From Calditrichota bacterium (lineage in GTDB: Bacteria; Calditrichota; Calditrichia; RBG-13-44-9; J075): a DNA stretch of 5,144 bases. The translations under genes and the position numbers were made by a program. Positions 1 to 5,144 of this stretch are shown here, piece by piece. The notes under the pieces are model-generated. The model made no database searches, was not told the DNA's origin, and was given only the letters and a program-made list of their open reading frames with translations. The stretch lies in assembly GCA_003695285.1 (NCBI GenBank), contig RFIL01000013.1, positions 1 to 5,144 on the forward strand, written 5' to 3'. The first letter of the stretch is position 1, and each line of letters starts with the position of its first letter.

Positions 1-792
1 ATTTATGAAGCCGGTAAATTTTATTTGAAACAACAGGGTAAACCAACCGGCATTCCGGTCAGCGATGTCATTCAAACCGCTATCCAATCCATGGGATTGA
101 ATGATGTTGCTCCCTTTGACCCTCATGAGAAAATACTGGGGCTACCGGAGAATCCGAAGAATGCTCTGGTGGAGTTAAAGACCTGTGACTTTGTGCATGA
201 AGTCAGTCGCGACACCCCTGCTCCGGGAGGAGGTTCGATTGCAGCATTAGCGGGTTCCCTGGGAGCGGCTTTAGCTTCAATGGTTAGCACCCTGACGATC
301 GGTAAAAAGGGTTATGAAAAGGTGGAATCCGACCTGTTAAACCTGGCAGAAAAAGCTCAGGAAATTAAAGACAAACTGCTAAAAGCAGTGGATGATGACA
401 CCAATGCGTTTAATGCATACCTGGAAGCAACTCGATTGCCGCAATCAACCCCGGAGGAAAAAGCCCGGCGGCAGGAGGCGATTCAGGAAGGATTGAAACA
501 GGCGGTAAAAGTTCCCCTGACCACCGCTCAACTGAGCATGGAGGCTCTCCGGTTGTGCGAGGAAGCTGTTGAGAAGGGCAATGTGAATTCCGTGACCGAT
601 GCCGGAGTGGGTGCGCAAATTGCCTATACCGGGGTTCTGGGAGGGGTATTCAATGTACTGATCAACCTGGGGCAGATTACGGACACGGATTTTGTGGAAG
701 AGATGAGGAATACCTGTGCAGAACTGGAAACCAGCGGGAAAGAATTGCTGGAGAGGACGTTAAATCGGGTAAAAGAAAAGATGAAAAAGTGA
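1..792 (+). CDS. ftcD: Bifunctional glutamate formimidoyltransferase / formimidoyltetrahydrofolate cyclodeaminase, 3' part (5' end outside window)
   Basis: The frame is open from base 1 to the TGA at 790-792, giving 263 visible residues; the true start is upstream, and the TTG at 25 is only an internal Leu codon. Visible residues 1-50 match the end of the formiminotransferase domain (pattern 'GIPVSD', then 'PFDP' at 38-41 near the domain end). From about residue 62 the all-helical cyclodeaminase domain begins, with its signature 'SRDTPAPGGGS' (69-79), an Ala/Gly-rich helix, a 'DDDTNAFNAY' segment (131-140) and 'NSVTDAGVGA' (196-205). In this family the first domain moves the formimino group from N-formimino-glutamate to tetrahydrofolate, and the second releases ammonia to give 5,10-methenyl-THF, ending histidine degradation in the cytoplasm. 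The cyclodeaminase domain is complete and shows no frameshift. Other hut genes may lie upstream, but none is visible. A stand-alone cyclodeaminase is unlikely because formiminotransferase-type sequence runs in at the left edge. Confidence 0.93.
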   Translation: MYEAGKFYLKQQGKPTGIPVSDVIQTAIQSMGLNDVAPFDPHEKILGLPENPKNALVELKTCDFVHEVSRDTPAPGGGSIAALAGSLGAALASMVSTLTIGKKGYEKVESDLLNLAEKAQEIKDKLLKAVDDDTNAFNAYLEATRLPQSTPEEKARRQEAIQEGLKQAVKVPLTTAQLSMEALRLCEEAVEKGNVNSVTDAGVGAQIAYTGVLGGVFNVLINLGQITDTDFVEEMRNTCAELETSGKELLERTLNRVKEKMKK

Positions 793-818
793 TAGTAGAG
801 CGTTCATAACACCAGTTC

Positions 819-830
819 GGAAAATTTTCC
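819..830. repeat. 12-bp perfect palindrome, GGAAAATTTTCC, followed by T5
   Basis: The sequence GGAAAATTTTCC is its own reverse complement and is followed directly by five T (831-835). It lies 27 bases after the ftcD stop. It could form only a 4-bp stem with an AATT loop, so at best it is a weak terminator for ftcD or a dimeric protein binding site upstream of the tRNA. No function can be assigned from sequence alone. Confidence 0.3.
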
Positions 831-850
831 TTTTTCGGTGATCAGGAATC

Positions 851-856
851 TATTAT
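851..856 (+). promoter_or_regulatory. Possible -10 element for tRNA-Ser (TATTAT)
   Basis: TATTAT differs from the TATAAT consensus at one base and ends 26 bases before the mature tRNA 5' end, leaving room for a short 5' leader to be removed by RNase P. No convincing -35 box is found 16-18 bases upstream; that stretch is a T/C run. The AT-rich gap makes chance matches likely, so this is tentative. The tRNA could also be read through from ftcD. Confidence 0.22.
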
Positions 857-882
857 CTTTGGCTACATTCAAGAGACATACA

Positions 883-970
883 GGAGGGGTGCCGGAGCGG
901 TTGAACGGGGCGGTCTCGAAAACCGTTGTGGTGTTTTGCGCCACCGTGGGTTCGAATCCCACCCCCTCCG
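883..970 (+). tRNA. tRNA-Ser, anticodon CGA (reads UCG)
   Basis: The cloverleaf is complete. The acceptor stem GGAGGGG (883-889) pairs perfectly with CCCCTCC (963-969), and G970 is the discriminator base usual for tRNA-Ser. The D stem is CCG/CGG (892-894 with 906-908). The anticodon stem 910-914 with 922-926 has one G-U pair, and its loop CTCGAAA places CGA at 917-919. The long variable arm typical of class II tRNAs is a 6-bp hairpin (928-933 with 939-944, loop TTTTG, one G-T pair). The T stem is GTGGG/CCCAC around TTCGAAT (946-962). The 3' CCA is not encoded (bases 971-973 are CAA), so it must be added by CCA-adding enzyme. The gene lies 90 bases after ftcD on the same strand. The apparent protein reading frame that runs through it is not a gene. 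Confidence 0.97.
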
Positions 971-972
971 CA

Positions 973-1062
973 ATGTTTTATGCCTACATACTAAAGAGTC
1001 TCAAGGATGATGGGGAGTCCTCCCTCCTTAGAGGTTACCTTTTTAATGGTTCCCGAAATTAA
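973..1062 (+). pseudogene. Remnant of a GIY-YIG endonuclease-like gene (N-terminus only)
   Basis: An ATG two bases after the tRNA opens a frame whose first 14 residues are MFYAYILKSLKDDG. This is the usual start of small YhbQ/UvrC-type GIY-YIG nuclease domain proteins, in which F/Y-Y-x-Y-I-L-x-S begins the first beta strand and the K-D-G turn precedes the Y-Y-I-G half of the signature. Here similarity stops after K-D-D-G: the next 15 residues do not resemble the family, and the frame ends at the TAA (1060-1062) inside the terminal TTAA of the downstream palindrome. Family members are about 80-100 aa, so the catalytic Tyr, Arg and Glu positions are missing and the product cannot be an active nuclease. 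No ribosome binding site other than tRNA sequence precedes the ATG. The identification rests on a short match and could be coincidence, but the match is at exactly the right protein position. Confidence 0.5.
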
Positions 1063-1114
1063 CCGCGAAGGGCGCGAAGGATGCGCAACGAACGCTATGA
1101 TGATACCTTTTTAA
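1036..1114 (+). repeat. 11-bp direct repeat pair (1036-1046 and 1104-1114)
   Basis: TACCTTTTTAA occurs at 1036-1046, in the degraded tail of the GIY-YIG remnant, and again at 1104-1114, at the centre of the palindromic element; the copies start 68 bases apart. The motif is low in complexity (T5), so it may be chance, but both copies lie in the region that appears rearranged. It could reflect slippage or a second partial copy of the repeat. Confidence 0.35.
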
Positions 1115-1161
1115 GGCTTTCTTGGCGAACGTGGCGTATTCGTTGCGAACGTTGCGGTTAA
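1059..1161. repeat. 103-bp imperfect palindrome with TTAACCGC termini (MITE-like or REP-like intergenic repeat)
   Basis: The ends are perfect 8-bp inverted repeats, TTAACCGC (1059-1066) and GCGGTTAA (1154-1161). The two arms pair without any gap along 37 positions (1059-1095 with 1125-1161): 26 Watson-Crick pairs, 4 G-T pairs and 7 mismatches. The centre (1106-1116, CCTT-TTT-AAGG) is itself a small hairpin on nearly the same dyad. The left arm carries a loose 9-10-base periodicity of GCGAAGG / GCGCAACG-like units. No protein is encoded. As DNA it resembles a non-autonomous palindromic element; as RNA it would form one long hairpin. The flanking TTAA could be part of the inverted repeat or a duplicated target. 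It lies against the GIY-YIG remnant, whose stop codon it supplies. Confidence 0.7.
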
Positions 1162-1343
1162 ATGATTCTACAACAGCTCCGTCAAGAGCTATATTAGTTT
1201 AAAGCACGTCTGAAAAGTCAATCCTAACTAAAAAAGTGAAATAAACACATCCGGTTTCCTAAGCACACTTTGCACACCTGCGCAAAATTGTCTCATCTGC
1301 CCGGTCAGGAAAAAACCCAATTCGTTCTCCCCACCAATCAGTC

Positions 1344-1373
1344 TTCTTCGTTAGGCCATGTTTTTTCTATAAT
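1344..1373 (+). promoter_or_regulatory. Putative promoter of the DUF5666-repeat gene
   Basis: A perfect TATAAT is at 1368-1373. The best -35 candidate is a poor TTCTTC at 1344-1349 (18-base spacing). It would give a leader of about 75-80 bases before the ATG at 1458. Bacteroidota-type promoters use another consensus (TTG and TAnnTTTG), and I find no good example here, so the call depends on the organism using ordinary sigma-70 boxes. Confidence 0.35.
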
Positions 1374-1445
1374 TAGATATCGCTTCTGAACCCCTTTGAA
1401 TTTCTGGCATGAAGATTGAATATCTTTCAGATGAAATCAAAACAA

Positions 1446-1451
1446 AAGGAG
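1446..1451 (+). promoter_or_regulatory. Ribosome binding site AAGGAG deciding the start at 1458
   Basis: AAGGAG lies 6 bases before the ATG at 1458. Two earlier in-frame starts, TTG 1416 and ATG 1431, have no Shine-Dalgarno sequence at a proper distance, and the AAGGAG itself would fall inside their coding sequence. This makes 1458 the likely start. Confidence 0.8.
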
Positions 1452-1457
1452 TTACTT

Positions 1458-2789
1458 ATGCATTATGGTTCTACAGCAGGCAGGGGTTCAGGTATTTTTC
1501 GATGCTTCATTCCGGGTGCGATTCTTGCTCTTCTGGTATTTTTTACGCTTCCTGTGCTTCCCCACGACGATGATGATGAATTGGAAGTGGAAGGTGTGAT
1601 TCAGGCGCTGGGTAGTGATTATCTGATGGTCAATGATTATACGCTCTATGTGAACAATGATACTGAGATTCATGGACCGGATGGAGATATCGATTTTTCT
1701 GATCTGCAAGTAGGACAATTTGTTGAGGTGGAAGCGGAACTCCAACCGGACAGTACGTATCTCGCCACAGAAATTGAGGTCGAAGATGACATTGAGGTGG
1801 AGGGACCCATTGAATCCATTGGCCCGGATAGTCTGGTGGTGCAATCAGTAGTCTTTTATGTGGATAGCACTACCGAGGTTCGCGGTCATGAAGATCATGA
1901 CTCTTTAACTTTTGACGATCTGGAAGTAGGCGATTATGTGGAAGTTCATGGGTATTTACAACCGGATGGGCGTTATAAAGCCAGCCGAATCGAATTAGAA
2001 GATCCCCATTCCAAGATCAAAGTGCGGGGAAGGATTCAGGCCATTGATAGCTCTTCTGTGATGGTCAAAAATCAGGTGTTTCTGGTTGACTCAACCACTC
2101 GCATTGAGGCTCCCCACGATAAGCACATTCATCTCTCGGATTTACTGGTAGGAGATTCTGTTGAGGTAAAAGCAATATTATTACCGGATAGTTCTCTGTT
2201 TGCCACCCGTATTAAGCTGAAAAAAGAACACACCGATACCACCTTCGAAGGGCGTATCACGGCGTTGGGTGACCATAGCGTGAGTGTAAACGGAATTTCC
2301 GCCATCGTTAATGCTGCGACCCGCATTCGGGATATGCATGAAGAGGATATCCCCTTTTCCAGTTTAAGCGTGGGTGACTCGGTGCATATTCGTATTGCCG
2401 TTCGCCCGGACAGTTCACTCCTGGCAACTCGGATTATTGTCAGAGAATTCAGTTCATTCACCGGGATTCCGGAAAACGATTTATCCAATCAATCTTTAGC
2501 CAAACATTTTAAACTGGGACAGAATTTTCCCAATCCCTTTAACCCATCTACTACGGTTCCGGTCACGGTGACCTCTCCCCAATGGCAGAAAGTGGATCTG
2601 GTGGTATTTAACCTGGTTGGGCAGCAAGTACGCACTCTGTTCAATGGGCAACTCAACGAAGGCACATACTCCTTCGTCTGGGATGGTAAAACGGATAAGG
2701 GAGAACTGGTGCCCAGTGGTATTTATTTCTATCAACTTAAAGTCGGTAATCAGGTGGTTAAAACCCGACGCATGCTGTTAGTAAAATAA
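1458..2789 (+). CDS. Exported four-repeat DUF5666-like protein with type IX-like C-terminal sorting domain
   Basis: 443 aa from the ATG with a strong RBS. Residues 1-16 include two Arg, and 17-35 form a hydrophobic segment (signal peptide or anchor) with no clear Ala-X-Ala cleavage site. A 'HDDDDE' acidic stretch then opens the mature part. Residues 42-329 hold four tandem units of about 72 aa, each with the same order: G-x-I-x-A-[IL] strand, [VS]-[MV]-V-x strand, x-V-[DN]-x-x-T-x-I, [DS]-L-x-V-G-[DQ]-x-V-x-[VI], PD-S/G, and A-T/S-[RE]-I. Residues 351-443 are a FlgD-Ig/Por-secretion-type tail: 'LGQNFPNPFNPST' (353-365), 'FNLVGQQVRTL' (384-394), 'WDGKTDKG' (408-415), 'SGIYFYQLKVG' (420-430), then 'TRRMLLVK' at the end. 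Such tails are cleaved during or after type IX secretion in Bacteroidota and are widespread in other FCB phyla. An extracellular or surface protein is therefore likely; ligand and role are unknown. It is followed by a terminator and appears monocistronic. Confidence 0.88.
   Translation: MHYGSTAGRGSGIFRCFIPGAILALLVFFTLPVLPHDDDDELEVEGVIQALGSDYLMVNDYTLYVNNDTEIHGPDGDIDFSDLQVGQFVEVEAELQPDSTYLATEIEVEDDIEVEGPIESIGPDSLVVQSVVFYVDSTTEVRGHEDHDSLTFDDLEVGDYVEVHGYLQPDGRYKASRIELEDPHSKIKVRGRIQAIDSSSVMVKNQVFLVDSTTRIEAPHDKHIHLSDLLVGDSVEVKAILLPDSSLFATRIKLKKEHTDTTFEGRITALGDHSVSVNGISAIVNAATRIRDMHEEDIPFSSLSVGDSVHIRIAVRPDSSLLATRIIVREFSSFTGIPENDLSNQSLAKHFKLGQNFPNPFNPSTTVPVTVTSPQWQKVDLVVFNLVGQQVRTLFNGQLNEGTYSFVWDGKTDKGELVPSGIYFYQLKVGNQVVKTRRMLLVK
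1581..2447 (+). other. Region encoding four tandem DUF5666-like repeats
   Basis: Unit landmarks recur at regular spacing in the protein. The V-G-[DQ] motif starts at residues 85, 157, 231 and 305 (steps 72, 74, 74), and the PD turn at 97, 169, 243 and 317 (same steps). Strands are predicted throughout, consistent with small beta-barrel (OB-like) units in series. The units have diverged at the DNA level, so the duplication is old and not a recent slippage product. Units 1 and 2 are much more acidic than units 3 and 4. Confidence 0.8.
2508..2786 (+). other. Region encoding the C-terminal sorting (Por-tail / FlgD-Ig-like) domain
   Basis: About 93 residues (351-443) with the family landmarks: N-x-P-N-P-F-N-P-S-T at the start, a V-F-N-L-V-G-Q strand, W-D-G, S-G-I-Y-x-Y and a final K-T-R-R-M. 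It is joined to the repeats by a 20-residue linker rich in Ser and Asn. The domain marks the protein for export across the outer membrane in the FCB group by family knowledge; no secretion-system gene is in the window. Confidence 0.82.
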
Positions 2790-2820
2790 GCTCATAGTAC
2801 CCTCCCCCCTCCCCAAAGCA

Positions 2821-2857
2821 AATGCCCCACTGTTTTTTAGTGGGGCATTTTTTTTTT
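2821..2857 (+). terminator. Strong intrinsic terminator after the DUF5666-repeat gene
   Basis: A perfect 11-bp stem, AATGCCCCACT (2821-2831) with AGTGGGGCATT (2839-2849), encloses a 7-base loop and leads into a run of ten T (2848-2857). It starts 31 bases after the TAA. On the minus strand the hairpin would be followed by only three T, so it is mainly a plus-strand terminator, though it may also hinder the convergent secA transcript. Confidence 0.95.
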
Positions 2858-2897
2858 AAGTCAAATTTTGAGGATTTATTTTTTCACAACACGAACA

Positions 2898-5144
2898 TTA
2901 AGCGGCACCGGCACCATGACACTTTTTATACTTCTTCCCGCTACCACACCAGCAGGGATCATTGCGACCAATCTTTTTAGCTTCCCGTTTAACCGGCTGT
3001 TTTCCTCTGCTCTGTTCGGCGGCTTTTTGCACAGCGGATTTCTCACCAGCCTGAAAGCCCAAATTGGTGCTTTCCTCATGAACCAGCACCATCCTCCTTG
3101 GAGCTCCTCGCCGCTCCTGTGGGGCTTCCACAAACTGAGAACGCCACAACAACTCTAATGTTTTCTGATTAATGGTATCCACCAGATCCACAAACATTTC
3201 AAAAGCTTCTTTCTTGTATTCTATCAAGGGATCCTTTTGACCATATGCGCGAAGTCCAATCCCTTCCTTAAGCAAATCCATCTGATGTAAATGATCTTTC
3301 CAGTATTCATCAATCACCCGCAGAATCAGAAAGCGTTCGATGTTTTTCTTAAATTCTTCGCCAACTTTCCCTTTTTCAAATTTATAATCATAAACCTCAA
3401 AGGCTTTTTCTTTAATATAATTTCGCAAATCCTCTTCATTCATGGATTGGATCTGGTCGCCCAGACTTTTGATATCCACCAACAGAGTGCTCATCAGCAC
3501 TTCGTTCAGTCCATCCAGATCCCAGTCTTCGGGGTGAGTTTTTTCATTCCCATAAATTTCAAACTGAGCATCCAGGAACTCATCCATGATGTTTTCCAGG
3601 TCTTCACGGGTATTTTCCGCCATGAGGGCTTTCCGACGACGTTCATAAATCACTTCCCGCTGTTTGTTCATCACATCGTCATACTCCAGCAGGTGCTTCC
3701 GAATGCTGAAGTTTTGCATTTCCACCCGTTTCTGAGCTTTTTCAATTGCCCGGGTCACCATGGGATGAGTGATAACCTCACCTTCTTGTGCTCCCAGCCG
3801 GTCCATCACCTTGATTAATCGGTCCGAGCCAAAGAGACGCATTAAATCGTCTTCCAGTGAGAGGAAAAAACGACTGGCTCCCTCATCGCCCTGACGACCG
3901 GCACGCCCCCGCAACTGACGGTCAATACGGCGAGATTCATGGCGTTCCGTCCCGATAATATGGAGACCGTAGGGAGTGTCATCATCGCGGCTGGAAGGAG
4001 GCGCCTCTTCCCGACGAACGCCCTTCCCCAGTTTGATATCTGTTCCCCGACCGGCCATATTGGTGGCAATCGTCACCGCGCCAGCTTCGCCGGCTTTGGA
4101 GATGATTTCCGCCTCCTGCTTATGATATTTGGCATTCAACACATGGTGCGGAATCCCACGTCGTTTTAACATTCGACTCAGGGTTTCGGAAACTTCCACC
4201 GAGATGGTACCCACCAGAACCGGTCTTCCCAGCTTGTGCAACCGTTCCACTTCATTGATCACCGCATTGAATTTTTCACGCTTGGTGCGATAGATAACAT
4301 CTTCATAATCGATACGACGCACCGGCTTGTTGGTGGGAATGACCACCACATCCAGTTTATAAATATCCCAGAACTCTTCCGCTTCGGTTTCCGCTGTCCC
4401 GGTCATCCCGGCTAATTTGTCGTATAATCGGAAATAATTTTGCAGGGTGATAGTGGCCAGGGTTTGTGTTTCACCTTCAATTCGTACATTTTCTTTGGCT
4501 TCCAGAGCCTGATGTAGCCCATCACTGTATCGACGGCCATACATGATCCGGCCGGTAAATTCATCCACAATCAGTACTTTTCCATCCTGCACCACATAAT
4601 CCACATCCTTCTCAAACAGCGAATAGGCTTTTAGCAGTTGATGGATGTTATGAAGCTTTTCATTCTTGCGGGTGTATTCGTTCTGAATTTCGTTTTTCTT
4701 TTCAATTTTTTCCTCAGGACTGAGGGAGTCATCCCCTTCAATTTGGCTGAACAGCTCTGCCAGATCGGGTAACACAAATTCTTCCGGATCGTTGGGGGAG
4801 AGTTCCTGGCGCCCCTTATCGGTCAGGTCAATTACATTTCGTTTTTCATCAATACTGTAATACAATTCCTCATCTACTTCATGAAGCTTTTTATCTCGAA
4901 TAAATGCGCTCTCAATATCAAAGACCAATTTCTTCACACCCGGTTGCTGGAATAATTTTAACAACCGCCGATTTTTGGGTGCGCCCCGTTGAGCAATTAA
5001 CAGTTTCAGTCCTGCTTCCTCTTCCTTGCCCTCCTGTAACAATTCTTCCGCTTCCGCTATCAAGGTATTCACAAACCGTGTTTGAAGGCGTACCAGCCGC
5101 TCAACTTTTGGTTTCACCTCATCATAGGCATGGGTGGCATGTTC
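2898..5144 (-). CDS. secA: Protein translocase subunit SecA, C-terminal 748 residues (N-terminus outside window)
   Basis: The frame is open to the right edge and ends at TAA (2898-2900). The GTG at 5117 is an internal Val, since coding sequence of the same type continues upstream. SecA is the cytoplasmic ATPase that pushes unfolded preproteins through SecYEG. Numbering visible residues: preprotein-binding domain (about 1-190), 'VDEFTGR' (193-199), 'LAGMTGTAETE' (244-254), 'VGTISVE' (311-317), 'TNMAGRGTD' (361-369), 'GTERHESRRIDRQLRGRAGRQGD' region with the arginine fingers (398-420), helical scaffold 'HLLEYDDVMN' (484-493), wing and 'WKDHLHQMD' (615-623), then a variable linker and the SEC-C zinc motif with Cys731, Cys733, Cys742 and His743, which binds zinc and contacts SecB or ribosomes. 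The Walker A region is off-window. The preprotein-binding domain has extra charged helical sequence (about 119-164) compared with E. coli SecA, as in FCB-group SecAs. No frameshift or missing motif. Confidence 0.98.
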   Translation of the reverse strand, partial: EHATHAYDEVKPKVERLVRLQTRFVNTLIAEAEELLQEGKEEEAGLKLLIAQRGAPKNRRLLKLFQQPGVKKLVFDIESAFIRDKKLHEVDEELYYSIDEKRNVIDLTDKGRQELSPNDPEEFVLPDLAELFSQIEGDDSLSPEEKIEKKNEIQNEYTRKNEKLHNIHQLLKAYSLFEKDVDYVVQDGKVLIVDEFTGRIMYGRRYSDGLHQALEAKENVRIEGETQTLATITLQNYFRLYDKLAGMTGTAETEAEEFWDIYKLDVVVIPTNKPVRRIDYEDVIYRTKREKFNAVINEVERLHKLGRPVLVGTISVEVSETLSRMLKRRGIPHHVLNAKYHKQEAEIISKAGEAGAVTIATNMAGRGTDIKLGKGVRREEAPPSSRDDDTPYGLHIIGTERHESRRIDRQLRGRAGRQGDEGASRFFLSLEDDLMRLFGSDRLIKVMDRLGAQEGEVITHPMVTRAIEKAQKRVEMQNFSIRKHLLEYDDVMNKQREVIYERRRKALMAENTREDLENIMDEFLDAQFEIYGNEKTHPEDWDLDGLNEVLMSTLLVDIKSLGDQIQSMNEEDLRNYIKEKAFEVYDYKFEKGKVGEEFKKNIERFLILRVIDEYWKDHLHQMDLLKEGIGLRAYGQKDPLIEYKKEAFEMFVDLVDTINQKTLELLWRSQFVEAPQERRGAPRRMVLVHEESTNLGFQAGEKSAVQKAAEQSRGKQPVKREAKKIGRNDPCWCGSGKKYKKCHGAGAA

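Larger units (their letters stand above)
1162..1457. other. Gene-free interval with one promoter-like site
   Basis: No protein-coding frame or RNA gene is recognisable on either strand. It contains a small 5-bp hairpin AGCTC/GAGCT (1175-1190, loop of 6) with no T tract, and a short TTTGC/GCAAA inverted repeat (1269-1286). A TATAAT box is at 1368-1373. The second half is presumably the upstream region and 5' leader of the gene starting at 1458. The first half could hold decayed sequence linked to the adjacent repeat, but I cannot identify any. Confidence 0.6.

Noticed and set aside
1003..1044. Terminator for the tRNA (GGGGA/TCCC hairpin or CCTC/GAGG hairpin, then T5)
   Set aside because: The stems are only 4-5 bp and the T tract (1040-1044) starts several bases beyond either stem, so it does not meet the usual form of an intrinsic terminator.
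838..1062. 74-codon reading frame running through the tRNA gene on the + strand
   Set aside because: Its first 45 codons are leader plus tRNA-Ser sequence, so it cannot be a real protein; only the part after the internal ATG at 973 resembles a protein family and is reported as a remnant.
1488..1844. Minus-strand 118-codon frame inside the DUF5666-repeat gene
   Set aside because: It is antisense to a clear repeat-bearing gene, rich in Ile and His as expected from reversed acidic codons, with no recognisable domain.
2129..2488. Minus-strand 119-codon frame inside the DUF5666-repeat gene
   Set aside because: Its apparent internal repeats simply mirror the repeats of the true gene on the opposite strand.
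2799..2815. Possible att-like copy of the tRNA 3' end (C/T-rich stretch resembling the acceptor stem)
   Set aside because: The likeness is only a low-complexity C/T run; the T-loop sequence is absent, so there is no support for a site-specific integration boundary.
3291..3818. Plus-strand 175-codon frame opposite secA
   Set aside because: Phe- and Ile-rich composition is the antisense of Lys/Glu-rich SecA helices; SecA motifs on the minus strand are unmistakable.

Overview
The window has four main loci. It looks like a chromosomal segment of a bacterium from the FCB (Fibrobacteres-Chlorobi-Bacteroidetes) superphylum, with Calditrichota, KSB1, Marinimicrobia or Ignavibacteria-type lineages most plausible. 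Three things point there: a secreted protein ending in the 'LGQNFPNPFNPST' type of C-terminal sorting domain, a SecA with long lineage-type insertions, and a fused formiminotransferase-cyclodeaminase. I cannot name the species.

Layout, left to right. Positions 1-792 (+) hold the 3' part of a bifunctional formimidoyltransferase-cyclodeaminase (last step of histidine degradation, folate one-carbon metabolism); its start lies outside the window. Positions 883-970 (+) are a well-folded tRNA-Ser(CGA) with no encoded CCA. Two bases after it begins a 14-codon stretch that reads like the N-terminus of a GIY-YIG endonuclease and then loses similarity, so I call it a remnant. The stop codon of that reading frame lies in the terminal TTAA of a 103-bp imperfect palindrome (1059-1161), which pairs gaplessly with itself and looks like a small dispersed repeat. 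About 300 bp of gene-free DNA follow, containing one plausible promoter.

Positions 1458-2789 (+) encode a 443-aa exported protein: signal peptide or anchor, four tandem DUF5666-like beta domains of about 72 residues, and a type IX secretion-like C-terminal tail. A strong intrinsic terminator follows (2821-2857). Convergent to it, 2898-5144 (-) is the C-terminal three quarters of SecA, ending in a SEC-C zinc motif; its N-terminus is outside the window.

The genes do not form one operon. The left gene and the tRNA share a strand, the DUF5666 protein appears to have its own promoter and terminator, and secA is transcribed towards it. SecA and the exported protein are linked only loosely: SecA drives the Sec export that the protein's N-terminus would need. 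The most interesting part is the tRNA-Ser / GIY-YIG remnant / palindrome junction, which looks like a small insertion hotspot. I see no clear previously undescribed multi-gene system here.
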